This document shows, one piece after another, positions 8,895 through 19,672 of a DNA stretch of 64,000 nucleotides; position 1 is the stretch's first letter, and every line of letters starts with the position of its first letter. The stretch spans positions 372,001-436,000 of the forward strand of contig CALSUY010000001.1 of assembly GCA_943840565.1 (NCBI GenBank), read 5' to 3'. The translations under genes were made by a program, and so were the position numbers. Below the pieces are notes generated by a model, which was given only the letters and a program-made list of their open reading frames with translations, did no database searches and was not told the DNA's origin. The DNA comes from an uncultured Candidatus Actinomarinales bacterium. GTDB taxonomy: Bacteria; Actinomycetota; Acidimicrobiia; Actinomarinales; Actinomarinaceae.

Positions 8895-11414
8895 CTAAAT
8901 CATTTTAAGTAAAAGGTTTTCGATGTGAGAGAGCACTTTGACATCATCAAAATTACCAGGACCTCCGCCAATAGATAATTTCGGATCTTTAGACGCTCCA
9001 CCTTTGTAAAATTGCGAGGCTTCACTTATAATATTCGAGATATCAATTTGAGTATCCTTATTAACAGCACCTACTAAACCTGTTTTGTCCCCAATTTTAG
9101 AAAGAATAACAACAATATCGACACTATCGGTAGATATGCAATTAAGTGCTAAATTTTTAAGATCTTCAGTTGTTTCAACTTCTACCAGGCCAATGTAGAC
9201 TTTTTTATTGTTAATATTTTCACTTGAATCAACAATCTGTTTTGATAAATTAGTTAGTTCCTGTTGCTTAAAACGACTAAGTTTTGATGATAGCTCTTCA
9301 TAATCTTCTAAAAATGATTGAAGTTTTATTGGAACATCTTCAATGTTTGTTTTCAAAATTTGACTAACACTTTCGTATGATTGATATGCATTTGATAGAA
9401 AATTGTAGGCATCTATACCAGAAAGCATTTCAACCCTCCTAAGGTTTGACCCAATTGAAGATTCTGAAGTGAGAACAATTAGACCTACATCATTAGAATT
9501 CTTTACATGAGTACCACCACAGAGTTCTTTACTAAAGTTACCTATAGATACAACACGAACATCATTTTCATACTTGTCACCAAAAAATGCTAAAGCACCT
9601 TCTTCTTTTGCTTTTTCAATATTCATAATGTTCGTCTCTATTTCCAAATCATAAAATACCTGCTTGTTTGTTTCTTTAAAAATAGAATCTAGCTCGTCTT
9701 GAGCGACTTTATTCGTATGGCTAAAGTCAAACCTAAATCTGCCAGGTGCAACATGTGATCCTGCTTGTGCTACATGAGAGCCCAATATATTACGTAATGA
9801 TGCATGTACCATATGTGCTGCAGTATGACTTTTAGAGACAGCATTTCTAAACTTATGGTCAACAACTTGAGTAACTTTATCACCAATTTGAAAATTAGTG
9901 TTTGAAGTAACAAGACCTGTAGCGCCAGATTTAGTCTGAACTAATTCAGTAACATTAAACTTAACTTCATCACTAATCAGAATTCCTTCATCAGAAACTT
10001 GACCTCCTGCTTCATAATAGAAAGGTGTCTCAGTAAAAAATAGAATCTGTTTTCCATCTACATCTTTAATATCATAAATTTCAGATACAGACTCCAGAGA
10101 ATCATAACCTGTGAAAAGATTCTTATCTACGTTAAATAGTACTTCAGAGCTAGCTTGTCTAGATTTACTTGACTTATCTTTGTGGGCTTCGAAATGTTCC
10201 AAAAATTCTTTTTCATCTATTATGAAATTATTTTCAATAGCTATTTCGTTAGTAAGTTCATAGGGAAAACCGTATGTTTCAAATAAATAAAAGGCATCTT
10301 TAGAGTCAATATTGTTTTTTTTATTAATAATCGAATTAATTTCAACAACCCCTTTTTCAATAGTTCTCTGGAATAAATTTTCCTCTGCTTTATAAAGTTT
10401 GACTATTTTCGCTTTGTTGTCTGTTAATTCAGGATAGGAACTTTTATATAAATTAATAATCTCTTCTAATAGATAATCTAGTGAGTTTATCTCGTTTTTT
10501 AACTGGTGGTATGCACGAATAGTACGTCTTATAAGTCTACGCAATATGTAACCCCTACCTTCATTAGTAGGAACCACACCATCAGAAATCATGAATGTAC
10601 TTGATTTCATATGATCTAATATAATTTTTTCAAACTTATCATTCCTATCATCAATATTCTTAATAAGAACTTCATGAATAGGTGCAAAAAGATCTGTTTG
10701 AAATAAGTTATCCTTTTCTTGGAGAACCATAGCCATACGCTCTAGGCCCATCCCAGTATCTATGTTTTTACTCGGCAACTCTCCAACCACTTCATAGGGT
10801 TTATCTTGAATTGAATCTGTAAAGACAAGATTCCAAACTTCAATAAAACGATCTTCTCCCCCACCTATAGGCCCACCGTCTTCTCCAAATTCTGAGCCTC
10901 GATCAATAAATATTTCTGAACTAGGCCCACATGGTCCAGGAATGTTCATGTGCCAGAAATTATCTTTATCTCCTCTTTGTATTCTTAATTCAGATATTCC
11001 GATTTCATCTTTCCATATATCAAATGCTTCGTCGTCATTTTTGTACACTGTGATCCATATTTTGTTTGGATCTACTCCTAATATATTTGTTATAAAGTCG
11101 TAGGAATACCTAATTGCTTCTTTCTTAAAATATTCACCTACACTAAAGTTTCCTAACATTTCAAAGAATGTAAGGTGTCTGTCTGTGTCACCTACTATAT
11201 CTATATCAACAGTACGGATACATTTTTGCGAAGAAGCCATATTTCTATTATCTGGTGTTTTGGTTCCCGAGAAGTAATCTTTAAGAGGTACCATTCCGGC
11301 AGCAGTAAACAGCAGAGTATCATCGTGTGGTATCAAAGATGCAGAGGATAAAATTTTATGATTATGTTCTTGAAAATATTCAAGAAATTTACTTCTTATT
11401 TCATTGCTTTTCAT
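8895..11414 (-). CDS. alaS: Alanyl-tRNA synthetase
   Basis: Class II synthetase, 839 aa. The catalytic domain opens with RSKFLEYFQEHNHKIL and contains HLTFFEMLGNFSVGEYF. The editing domain has the metal motifs HTAAH and CGGTH. The C-terminal DHHA1 part has SIGGGPGNFDD. The start overlaps the aspS stop by 14 nt. The length is slightly below the usual 870 or so. Confidence 0.97.
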   Translation of the reverse strand: MKSNEIRSKFLEYFQEHNHKILSSASLIPHDDTLLFTAAGMVPLKDYFSGTKTPDNRNMASSQKCIRTVDIDIVGDTDRHLTFFEMLGNFSVGEYFKKEAIRYSYDFITNILGVDPNKIWITVYKNDDEAFDIWKDEIGISELRIQRGDKDNFWHMNIPGPCGPSSEIFIDRGSEFGEDGGPIGGGEDRFIEVWNLVFTDSIQDKPYEVVGELPSKNIDTGMGLERMAMVLQEKDNLFQTDLFAPIHEVLIKNIDDRNDKFEKIILDHMKSSTFMISDGVVPTNEGRGYILRRLIRRTIRAYHQLKNEINSLDYLLEEIINLYKSSYPELTDNKAKIVKLYKAEENLFQRTIEKGVVEINSIINKKNNIDSKDAFYLFETYGFPYELTNEIAIENNFIIDEKEFLEHFEAHKDKSSKSRQASSEVLFNVDKNLFTGYDSLESVSEIYDIKDVDGKQILFFTETPFYYEAGGQVSDEGILISDEVKFNVTELVQTKSGATGLVTSNTNFQIGDKVTQVVDHKFRNAVSKSHTAAHMVHASLRNILGSHVAQAGSHVAPGRFRFDFSHTNKVAQDELDSIFKETNKQVFYDLEIETNIMNIEKAKEEGALAFFGDKYENDVRVVSIGNFSKELCGGTHVKNSNDVGLIVLTSESSIGSNLRRVEMLSGIDAYNFLSNAYQSYESVSQILKTNIEDVPIKLQSFLEDYEELSSKLSRFKQQELTNLSKQIVDSSENINNKKVYIGLVEVETTEDLKNLALNCISTDSVDIVVILSKIGDKTGLVGAVNKDTQIDISNIISEASQFYKGGASKDPKLSIGGGPGNFDDVKVLSHIENLLLKMI

Positions 11415-13107
11415 CGCTAATATACCTTAGATTATAGTCTGATAGTTCATTTTCATTTATTGAAGAAGGAGCTTCTGTTAATGGATCCATGCCTGATTGT
11501 GTTTTAGGAAAAGGTATGACATCTCTAATAGATGGTTGCTTAAGAATTTCTGCAACAAGTCTATCTATTCCAATTGCAAAACCTGCATGTTGTGGGGTTC
11601 CGTATGAAAGAGCTTCTATAAACCATCCGAACCTAGTGTCTATTTCTTCATTGGATAATCCCCATTTTTCAAGAACAAGTTTTTGTATTTCAGGGGTGTT
11701 AATTCTTTGTGAGCCTGAACCTAATTCCACACCATTTAGAACTAAATCGTAGTGTAACGCAATAGCTTCATCAGGAGCCTCTTTAAAAAGTTCAGAATCT
11801 TTAGGCGCTGTAAATGGATGGTGCGAAGGCTGTAGAACTCCACCTTCATTTTCAAAATATGGAAAATCTTCTACCCAGAGAAAACTAGCTGCTTCAGTTG
11901 CCTCACCTTTAAAAATATCTCTACGAAGAACATCCATGTATTTAGATATTTCTAACAAATCGCCTGACTGAAATATGGTCACACCACTACCCTTTGAAAG
12001 AATAGAGTTAATTTCCTCTTCCTTTAAAAACTTAACTAACGGACCTGTTAATTCGTTATCAGTACATTTAAACCAACCAAGTCCATTAGAACCCATCTCT
12101 TTAACTAATTGATCTAACCTATCCAACTCTTTTCGTGTTAATAATTCTGATGTATGAAGTGACAAAACTTTGCCATTGTTAGATAGATTTTCCTTTATAA
12201 ACTTTATTTCAGTATTTACAAAAATCTCAGTAGAGTCACTAATTGTCGATGCAATTCTTAAATCTGGTTTATCAGTCCCGTATAATTTAATCGATTCTTG
12301 ATATGAAATAGTTTTAAACGGAGTGGTTATTTTAATATCAAATGCTTCATCAAATATATGTTTTACAATAATTTCTACATTCTTCTTTACTAGTTCGGGG
12401 TTACCATTCGAAAACTCTAAATCTAACTGGGTAAATTCTGGTTGGCGATCTTTTCTCGAATCTTCATCACGATAGCATTTTGCTATTTGGTAATAATTTG
12501 GAAACCCAGACATCATGAATAATTGTTTATACATTTGTGGTGATTGTGGTAACGCATAAAAAGAACCAGGAGATTTCCTAGAAGGAACAAGAAAATCTTT
12601 TGCACCTTCAGGAGTAGATTTAATTAATGTGGGTGTATCTATTTCTAATATGTCTAATTTGTTCATGATAGTTCTAATACTCTTAAAAGTTTTTGACCTT
12701 GCGACAATATTATGTTTCATTTCATTTCGACGTAAGTCTAGATATCTGTATTTTAAACGTATTGTTTCATCGGTTTCTATACCATCTTCAATCTGAAAAG
12801 GTAATGACTTACTTGGATTTACAACTGTTATTTCGTTAACTGTAATTTCGAATTCACCAAGTAAAGTTTTTTTATTTATTAATTCACTGTCTCTTTTTTT
12901 AAAAATACCTGAAATTTCTATATAGTACTCACTTTTAACATTCACTTCAATTGAGGATTCTTTATCAAATACCAATTGAATTGTAGATTCAAAATCCCTT
13001 AAATCTATAAAAGTTAAACCTCCATGATCTCTTACGTTATCAACCCACCCACGCAAAGAAGTAATATTTGAATCTACGACAGTAGTAGTTAAATCTTTAA
13101 TTCTCAA
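11401..13107 (-). CDS. aspS: Aspartyl-tRNA synthetase (bacterial type)
   Basis: Class II synthetase, 568 aa. An N-terminal OB anticodon-binding domain (LRGWVDNVRDHGGLTFIDLRD) is followed by class II motif 2 (YRDEDSRKDRQPEF) and motif 3 (GFAIGIDRLVAEIL); the bacterial GAD insertion lies between. I did not decide between discriminating and non-discriminating types. It overlaps hisS by 11 nt. The stop is TGA (11401-11403), a control that TGA terminates in this genome. Confidence 0.97.
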   Translation of the reverse strand: MRIKDLTTTVVDSNITSLRGWVDNVRDHGGLTFIDLRDFESTIQLVFDKESSIEVNVKSEYYIEISGIFKKRDSELINKKTLLGEFEITVNEITVVNPSKSLPFQIEDGIETDETIRLKYRYLDLRRNEMKHNIVARSKTFKSIRTIMNKLDILEIDTPTLIKSTPEGAKDFLVPSRKSPGSFYALPQSPQMYKQLFMMSGFPNYYQIAKCYRDEDSRKDRQPEFTQLDLEFSNGNPELVKKNVEIIVKHIFDEAFDIKITTPFKTISYQESIKLYGTDKPDLRIASTISDSTEIFVNTEIKFIKENLSNNGKVLSLHTSELLTRKELDRLDQLVKEMGSNGLGWFKCTDNELTGPLVKFLKEEEINSILSKGSGVTIFQSGDLLEISKYMDVLRRDIFKGEATEAASFLWVEDFPYFENEGGVLQPSHHPFTAPKDSELFKEAPDEAIALHYDLVLNGVELGSGSQRINTPEIQKLVLEKWGLSNEEIDTRFGWFIEALSYGTPQHAGFAIGIDRLVAEILKQPSIRDVIPFPKTQSGMDPLTEAPSSINENELSDYNLRYISDEKQ

Positions 13108-14269
13108 TTAATACCTCTATATCAAAATCAACGGAAGTGTTGTTAACTAAGTCTTTAATTGTATCTTCATCTGTGTTAATCACGTACCTTGCATTAAGAT
13201 TTTTAGCCTGTTTAAATTGAGCATTCAATTTGGATATACGTGGTGGTTTAAAGTAATTAATATTTTTATCGTCTAAAAATAATGCATATTCTGTAATTTT
13301 ATTTATATTAGAACCAATTAAATATATAGTTGGGTCTGCAGAAACTGTTCCAATTGTATTCATTATTCTTTCTATCCCAAATGCAACTCCAACACCATTA
13401 AACGTACCAAGACCAAGTATTTCGGATAAACGGTCGTACCTCCCACCGCCTCCAAGAACTAGGCCATCTTTAGTAATGAATTCAAATGTTAAGTCATTAT
13501 AATAGTCAAGACCTCTAACAAGCTTTGTATTTTCTCTATAAGCTATTTTGTTTTTATTAAGAAGAGATTTCAAAAGATTGAACTTTAGAATTGAATCTTC
13601 GTTAATGTACTCTAAAATTTCAGGAGCATCTCTAATGACATCGAAATCTGTTTTATTGTTAGAATCTAGTATCCGTAAAGTATTATTATTTAACTTTTCA
13701 AGGCTTTCATCAGATAGCTTGTCTTTATTTAATGTTAAATATTTATGCAAATTATCAATATATGCATTTCTATCTTCAAGTGAACCTATTGTATTAATTT
13801 CCAAAGTGAATTCGAGATCTAAGTTTTTTAGAAATCTAATTGAGTCACTTATTACTTGAAAATCAGAATATTCGTCAATTTGACCTAAAATTTCAATACC
13901 ACCTTGAGTAAATTCTCTGTATCGATTTTTTTGCGGATTTTCATATCTAAACATTTGACCAAAATATGCGTAATGTTTAGTTTGTTCTTTATTGAACTGT
14001 GAGTGATATCTTACAATACTTGATGTGCCTTCAGGTCTAAGTACAAGAGATCTACCACCTTTATCATCGAATTGATACATCTGTTTAGACACAATTTCTG
14101 AATTTACACCTATAGATTTTTCAAATAATTCGGTATATTCAATATGAGGTGTTTGAGTATATGAATATCCATAATTAATAAATGATTTATGGAATTGATC
14201 TCTTATATAGAGGTATTTCGTCGAATTTTCATCAACTATGTTTTGAGTACCTTTTACCTGTTCAATCAT
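13097..14269 (-). CDS. hisS: Histidyl-tRNA synthetase
   Basis: Class II synthetase, 390 aa. Visible motifs are MYQFDDKGGRSLVLRPEGT, MFRYENPQKNRYREFTQ (motif 2), the histidine loop LVRGLDYYNDLTFEF, and GVAFGIERI (motif 3). The C-terminal anticodon domain is compact. The start overlaps the end of the MBL hydrolase gene by 8 nt, keeping the actinobacterial order relA-MBL-hisS-aspS-alaS. Confidence 0.96.
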   Translation of the reverse strand: MIEQVKGTQNIVDENSTKYLYIRDQFHKSFINYGYSYTQTPHIEYTELFEKSIGVNSEIVSKQMYQFDDKGGRSLVLRPEGTSSIVRYHSQFNKEQTKHYAYFGQMFRYENPQKNRYREFTQGGIEILGQIDEYSDFQVISDSIRFLKNLDLEFTLEINTIGSLEDRNAYIDNLHKYLTLNKDKLSDESLEKLNNNTLRILDSNNKTDFDVIRDAPEILEYINEDSILKFNLLKSLLNKNKIAYRENTKLVRGLDYYNDLTFEFITKDGLVLGGGGRYDRLSEILGLGTFNGVGVAFGIERIMNTIGTVSADPTIYLIGSNINKITEYALFLDDKNINYFKPPRISKLNAQFKQAKNLNARYVINTDEDTIKDLVNNTSVDFDIEVLIEN

Positions 14270-14888
14270 TTAAATATTCCCTTATAAACGCATTTTCCTT
14301 ACTTATAATACTCACTTTTTCAGATGGTCCGTGGCCTGGAAGAATTTCATAATCTTTATTAAATTTAGAGTACACGTTCTTAATTGACGATATCATATCG
14401 GAATTACTACCACTTTTTAGATCAGTTCTACCGATACTTTCTTTAAAAACAAAATCACCTGTAAAAATAATTCCAAGATCAGGGAATTCAAAGGAAGTAC
14501 TACCTGCTGTGTGACCTGGATTATGGTAAATATTAATTAAGTCGTTATTTAATGTATTAACATCAATTATTTCACCATTAAATGTTTCGCTCTGAATAAA
14601 GTTATTCGTAAATGAAGCAATCTGTTCTTGTGGGTTTCTAGCAAGAAACTCATCTTCAAGATTCATAAAAATTTTGCTTTCAAAGTTAACCATCCCCAAT
14701 GAGTGATCAAAGTGACCGTGGGTTACCAATGCTCCCCCAATACTTAAGTTATTCTTTTTAACATAGTTAATTGGTTCATCTAAATCCGGTGGCAAGTCTA
14801 CAAAAAAGCATACGTCATCGTTAAATGGTCTTAGTATGTAACAATTTGAGGACGTAAAACTTGTAAATCTATATAGTTCAGAATTCAT
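14262..14888 (-). CDS. Metallo-beta-lactamase-fold hydrolase, glyoxalase II-like
   Basis: Probable thioester hydrolase with a binuclear metal site, 208 aa. The ligands are seen in THGHFDHSLG (HxHxDH), in PGHTAGS, in FTGDFVFKESIGRTD (bridging Asp) and in LPGHGPSEKV. The gene is conserved between relA and hisS in Actinobacteria, where it is usually annotated only as an MBL-fold hydrolase. Substrate unknown; the glyoxalase-II label is by resemblance. Confidence 0.85.
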   Translation of the reverse strand: MNSELYRFTSFTSSNCYILRPFNDDVCFFVDLPPDLDEPINYVKKNNLSIGGALVTHGHFDHSLGMVNFESKIFMNLEDEFLARNPQEQIASFTNNFIQSETFNGEIIDVNTLNNDLINIYHNPGHTAGSTSFEFPDLGIIFTGDFVFKESIGRTDLKSGSNSDMISSIKNVYSKFNKDYEILPGHGPSEKVSIISKENAFIREYLND

Positions 14889-17050
14889 TTTTTACCTGGG
14901 AATATTCTTGATGCCTCAAAAACATTTTCTATCTTTTTAGCATCTTTAATAATCTCTTCTAGTTGGTTATTGTCACTAATTTCTATTTGAAATACTAAAC
15001 TTACAATCCTTTTACTACTTGTAACAGATTTAGCAACGAGTATATTTCCCCCATTGTCTGAAATTGCAATAGTTGCATCCCTTAAGAGATATGGCCTATC
15101 AATAGCTTCGATTTCTAACCAAATAATGCTACCTGTGTGTGTGTGGAAGCCCCATGTAACATCGATAATACGTTCCCCTTTTGTGCTATCAATTTGAACG
15201 TTCATACAATCTGATCGATGCACAGAGATACCATTAGTGATTGTTACAAATCCTAATATATCATCACCCGGAACAGGAACGCAGCACTTAGCCATCCTTA
15301 CTTGAATATCATCATATCCTTCTACAATTATAAGATCCGAACTCTCAGAGTCTTTTGCTTCCGGTGTAAATATATCTTCATCGTCAGTAATTTCTTCTGG
15401 AAATACATAGTTCCGTATTTTATTTCCAATATTATTAATTTTTAAATTACCATTACCTAATTTTTGATAAAACATTTCATAATTTGGTAATGAAGTTACA
15501 TCAAGTATATTTTTTAAAATATCTTCTTTATTTGCAAAATTTAATACATCAGTATTTTCATCTAGCCATGTGTTGAGTATCTGCTTTCCTTTTTGTATGT
15601 CCTCATCTTTCATTTGCTTCTGATACCATTGTTTAATTTTTGATCTAGCTCTTGATGTTTTTACTAAATTTAGCCAGTCTCTACTGGGTCCTTTTGTAGA
15701 ATCATTAGTTGTCAATACTTCGACAATATCACCAGTTTTAATAGTGTTACCTAAGTTAGATAATTTTCCATTAACTTTTGCACCAATCATTTTTTCACCG
15801 ACTTCTGTATGAACTGCAAATGCGAAATCCACTGCGGTAGATCCTGAAGGAAGTGTCACAACATCACCATTTGGTGTTAGACAAAAGATTTCGTCTTCAT
15901 ATAAATCTAATTTCATGTGTTGCAAAAATTCATTAGGATCTGGATATTCTGAAGAAATATTATTTAAATCATTTGTCCATTCTTTTAAATCGTTAGAGGG
16001 CTTCTCTTTATACTTCCAATGTGCAGCAACTCCAAATTCAGCTCTATAATGCATCTCTCTTGTTCTTATTTGAATTTCAACCTTATTCCCATCTGGAGTC
16101 AAAACAGTTGTGTGCAGACTTTGGTACAGATTAAATTTTGGCATTGATATAAAATCTTTGAACCTTCCAAGGACAGGTTGAAAGTTCGCATGAACAAGCC
16201 CAAGTATTGAATAACAGTTTTTAACATCATCAGTAATAATTCTTACACCTATAAGATCATTAATTTCATGGAAAGATAAACCACTATTTATAATCTTTTT
16301 ATAAATAGAGTAATTGTGTTTTGGTCTTCCAACTACATCGGCAGATATAGAATTGTCTCCTAATAGTTCTGTAAGAATTTTGGTTGTTTTCTTTATTTCA
16401 GAATTTCGATGGGGTGAAGTTTTATTAATCAGGCTTTCTATTTCTAAATTTTGTTTCTTAAATAAGATTTCAAAAGAGGTGTCTTCAAGAGTATGTTTTA
16501 TATTTTGCAATCCTAGTCGATGAGCTAACGGAGCATAAACGTATAATGTTTCATTAGCTATTTTTTCCTGTTTCCAATCATTTAAGTGCTCCAATGTTTC
16601 AATATTATGCAATCTATCTGCAAGTTTGAGAATCAATACTCTAATATCTTTAGACATAGCAACAACCATTTTTCTAATGGCATCCGCTTTAGCTTCTTCT
16701 TTTGTGTTGTATTTTATACGATCTAATTTGGTTACACCATCTACGATGTTTGCAACATCTGCACCAAAACTTTTTTTGATATCATTATAAGTAATATCAG
16801 TATCTTCTATTAAATCATGCAAAAGAGCTGCTGTTACTGTTTCTATATCCATACTCAAATCTGAAAGATAGATTGCAACACTAACTGGGTGGGAAATATA
16901 AGGCTCACCGGATTTTCTTTTCTGAGAAATGTGACCGTTAAATGCCATATTGTAGGCAGAATTAATGATATCTAATTCTTTATCCTCATATCTCGATCTA
17001 AGATCTTCTATTAAATCATCAACAGTACTTGTTTTAAGATTTTCACCCAT
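14885..17050 (-). CDS. relA: Bifunctional (p)ppGpp synthetase/hydrolase RelA/SpoT
   Basis: Makes and degrades (p)ppGpp in the stringent response, 721 aa. Domains in order: HD hydrolase (GEPYISHPVSVA, LLHDLIEDTD), synthetase (GRFKDFISMPKFNLYQSLHT, VEIQIRTREMHYRAEFG), TGS (DVVTLPSGSTAVDFAFAVH), a Cys-containing middle segment (AKCCVPVPGDDI) and a C-terminal ACT domain. With HDxxED intact, both activities are likely. A TAGCAT box 6 nt before ATG suggests its own leaderless promoter inside the 21-nt gap after secF. The apt gene usually found here is absent. Confidence 0.96.
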   Translation of the reverse strand: MGENLKTSTVDDLIEDLRSRYEDKELDIINSAYNMAFNGHISQKRKSGEPYISHPVSVAIYLSDLSMDIETVTAALLHDLIEDTDITYNDIKKSFGADVANIVDGVTKLDRIKYNTKEEAKADAIRKMVVAMSKDIRVLILKLADRLHNIETLEHLNDWKQEKIANETLYVYAPLAHRLGLQNIKHTLEDTSFEILFKKQNLEIESLINKTSPHRNSEIKKTTKILTELLGDNSISADVVGRPKHNYSIYKKIINSGLSFHEINDLIGVRIITDDVKNCYSILGLVHANFQPVLGRFKDFISMPKFNLYQSLHTTVLTPDGNKVEIQIRTREMHYRAEFGVAAHWKYKEKPSNDLKEWTNDLNNISSEYPDPNEFLQHMKLDLYEDEIFCLTPNGDVVTLPSGSTAVDFAFAVHTEVGEKMIGAKVNGKLSNLGNTIKTGDIVEVLTTNDSTKGPSRDWLNLVKTSRARSKIKQWYQKQMKDEDIQKGKQILNTWLDENTDVLNFANKEDILKNILDVTSLPNYEMFYQKLGNGNLKINNIGNKIRNYVFPEEITDDEDIFTPEAKDSESSDLIIVEGYDDIQVRMAKCCVPVPGDDILGFVTITNGISVHRSDCMNVQIDSTKGERIIDVTWGFHTHTGSIIWLEIEAIDRPYLLRDATIAISDNGGNILVAKSVTSSKRIVSLVFQIEISDNNQLEEIIKDAKKIENVFEASRIFPGKK

Positions 17051-17056
17051 ACCTAT

Positions 17057-17062
17057 ATGCTA
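17057..17062 (-). promoter_or_regulatory. -10 box of leaderless promoter for relA
   Basis: TAGCAT on the minus strand, followed by exactly 6 nt and then the relA ATG, as in the other TANNNT-N6-start cases in this window. Confidence 0.5.
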
Positions 17063-17071
17063 GTAAAGAAT

Positions 17072-17977
17072 TTATTTATTAATTATCTTTGCTAAAAATG
17101 GAACTGTAACGAATATAGAGCTATAAGTTCCAGAAAGTATTCCTATAAATAATGGAAGTGCAAAATCAGTAAGAGTGCCTGATAATCCTAAATAATTACC
17201 CAGGAATAGAATGGAGGCTATGGGTATAGCTGAAGTAATTGATGTGTTCAGACTTCTCATAAGAACTTCATTAAATGTTTTATTAAGTGAATCATCGGAG
17301 AGATAGGAAAATCTTGAAGTCTTCACTGTATCATTCAATTTATCGAAAAGTATAACTGTATCGTATAGTGAGTACCCTAAAATCGTAAGTAACGCAATTA
17401 CTGTTGAAGGAGTTATTTCCAACCCTAGTAACACATAAATTGAGAATACTAACAATAGATCATGCATGAGTGCAATTAAAGCAATTATTGAGTATTTAAA
17501 TTCATACCTGTAAGAGATTAATAATATAACTAAAGTTAAAAATATGAGTAAAGCTTGAAGGCCTTTAGAAGTAATCTCATCTCCAAATGTAGGGCCAACC
17601 CTTTGAAAATCAATATTTTCATCGCTTACATCAAATTTATTTGAAAGATAAAAAAGAAATTCTGTCTCTTTCTGTTGAGTATTTTCTGTTGCACGGAAAA
17701 TTATTGAGTCAGAATTGTCAAATGTTTGGTATCTAGAAACATCAAGAATTGAAGAATTCATTACCTCTGATATATCCTCATCTGAATAGTTGGCTTCTAG
17801 TTGATACGTTGTTCCACCAGTAAAGTCAACAGAAAGATTTACAGGTAATACACCCAGTGAAGACATTATTAATACAGCCAAAAAAATGACCACTTCTATT
17901 AAAAATACTTTATAAAATAATTTTCCAACTTTTAAAAAATCAACATTAGTTGATCCGAGAAACAGACGTTTAATCAT
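17072..17977 (-). CDS. secF: Protein translocase subunit SecF
   Basis: RND-type membrane partner of SecD that helps pull exported proteins through SecYEG. It is 301 aa with six membrane segments; VDFTGGTTYQLE after the first segment and the later GYSLYDTVILFDKLND are family signatures. It overlaps secD by 8 nt. Confidence 0.96.
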   Translation of the reverse strand: MIKRLFLGSTNVDFLKVGKLFYKVFLIEVVIFLAVLIMSSLGVLPVNLSVDFTGGTTYQLEANYSDEDISEVMNSSILDVSRYQTFDNSDSIIFRATENTQQKETEFLFYLSNKFDVSDENIDFQRVGPTFGDEITSKGLQALLIFLTLVILLISYRYEFKYSIIALIALMHDLLLVFSIYVLLGLEITPSTVIALLTILGYSLYDTVILFDKLNDTVKTSRFSYLSDDSLNKTFNEVLMRSLNTSITSAIPIASILFLGNYLGLSGTLTDFALPLFIGILSGTYSSIFVTVPFLAKIINK

Positions 17978-19424
17978 TTATTAAATCACTTTCTTTTATT
18001 GGGAAGAATACTCTCGGGCTCTTAGATAATGAACTTATTACAGGTACAGCATTTCTTGTATAGATTCTAGTAAATATCAAGTCAAAGATAGTTGCTACTC
18101 CAAGTGCAAGTGCAAATCCGCGAATCGGCCCTATTGCTAGAACATACAATAATAATGCAGCTGATAATGATACAAAATCTGCTGTCAAAATTGTTTTCCA
18201 TGCATCTTGTGAAGCTTTTTCAGCCGCGAATTGAAATGATCTACCAATCTTAATTTCATCTTTAAACTTTTCAAATGTAACAATGTATGAATCGGCAGCT
18301 AATCCAATAGAAACAATGATTCCAGCAATCCCGGATAAAGTTAGGGTAAAACCTTGATATTCGCCAAGCAGAGTTATTACAGAATAGAAAAGCAAACCAA
18401 AAGAACTCAATCCAAGAATTGCTACAAGACCTAATGTACGATAATAAAGAATTAGATACATTGAAACAATAACCAAACCTACTAATCCTGCTTGTAGACC
18501 CAAGTTCAAGGTATCTTCACCAAGAGTAGCTGAAACTTTTTCTATAGAAGATCTTTCAAATGATACTGGCAAAGCTCCGTACCTTAGAATAATAGCTAAG
18601 TTATTTGCTGATTCCCCTCCATCAGCATTACCCATAGATATTGCTGCAGTTCCACCAGTTATACCAACTGAAGGATCTACATCAAAGGCAACACCAGGTG
18701 CTGAAACAACTTCTCCGTCTAGAACTATAGCTAGCTTTCTCTGTTCACCATTTTGGCTTGCAAGTTTTTTAGTTAATTCAGTAAATAGCTGTGCAGAGTC
18801 TTCTTTAAACTCCAAGGAAACAATCCATTCATTTTCTGGAAACACTGCAATCGCATCAGAAATATCATTACCAGTTAACTCTGCAGGACCTAATTGGTAT
18901 ATAACTGGATATCCACCGCTCACTGATAATATATAAGATTCAAATTCAGGATTATCATTAATTGATATACCAATAACTTCATCAACCCCGGTTACTCCTT
19001 CTTTTATTTTAGTGCTCACATCTTCAGGGTCATCAGGATTTACTTCTAAACTTAGTGCTGGTGAGTATCCAGTTGTTAGAGATGAGTCGAGTACTGGCCT
19101 AAATGTTAATAGTCCAGTTGTTCCTAAAGCTTCAATAGCTCTTTCTTGGTCTGTAACACCTGGTAACTGGACAAGCACAGAATTTTCACCGCTTATTGCA
19201 ATTTCTGGTTCTTGAACATCTCCAAATGCCTCAATCCTAGTTCTCATTATTTCAACTGCCTGCTCTATAAGTTCTTGATCTGTATCATCATCTGCGGTAA
19301 GTATTACTGAAATACCTCCTTGTAAATCAAGTCCTAGTTTTGGTGTTAATTCCTGGATGTAAACTAGAGCAAACAGAGATGCTGAAATAATCGGTAAAAA
19401 CAAAATGTTAAAATACTTTTTCAC
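17970..19424 (-). CDS. secD: Protein translocase subunit SecD
   Basis: Membrane partner of SecF, 484 aa. It shows LGLDLQGGISVIL after the first membrane segment, the periplasmic region (RIEAFGDVQEPEI, VQLPGV), and the GIAGIIVSIGLAADSYIVTFE transmembrane signature. The start overlaps the yajC stop, so yajC-secD-secF form one unit. Confidence 0.97.
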   Translation of the reverse strand: MKKYFNILFLPIISASLFALVYIQELTPKLGLDLQGGISVILTADDDTDQELIEQAVEIMRTRIEAFGDVQEPEIAISGENSVLVQLPGVTDQERAIEALGTTGLLTFRPVLDSSLTTGYSPALSLEVNPDDPEDVSTKIKEGVTGVDEVIGISINDNPEFESYILSVSGGYPVIYQLGPAELTGNDISDAIAVFPENEWIVSLEFKEDSAQLFTELTKKLASQNGEQRKLAIVLDGEVVSAPGVAFDVDPSVGITGGTAAISMGNADGGESANNLAIILRYGALPVSFERSSIEKVSATLGEDTLNLGLQAGLVGLVIVSMYLILYYRTLGLVAILGLSSFGLLFYSVITLLGEYQGFTLTLSGIAGIIVSIGLAADSYIVTFEKFKDEIKIGRSFQFAAEKASQDAWKTILTADFVSLSAALLLYVLAIGPIRGFALALGVATIFDLIFTRIYTRNAVPVISSLSKSPRVFFPIKESDLIND

Positions 19425-19672
19425 AACAACCCATTAATTTTTGATTTTGCGATTACAACTTCACCTTTTTTTAATACAAGAGTGACAGTTTTTTCATCTA
19501 AGGCAACAATTCTTCCATGCATACCTGAATCAGTTATAACGTTGTTTCCAATTTTGAGTTGATCAAGCATTTGATTGTGTTTTTTATTCCTCCTTCTCTG
19601 AGGAACCCATAGAATTGTGTAAAAAACGATTAATACGATGACTAAAGGTAATACACTTATTAATTCATTCAT
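19421..19672 (-). CDS. yajC: Preprotein translocase accessory subunit YajC
   Basis: Small membrane protein of 83 aa with one N-terminal membrane segment and the family stretch KIGNNVITDSGMHGRIVALD. It is associated with SecDF. It overlaps tgt by 4 nt. Confidence 0.93.
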   Translation of the reverse strand: MNELISVLPLVIVLIVFYTILWVPQRRRNKKHNQMLDQLKIGNNVITDSGMHGRIVALDEKTVTLVLKKGEVVIAKSKINGLL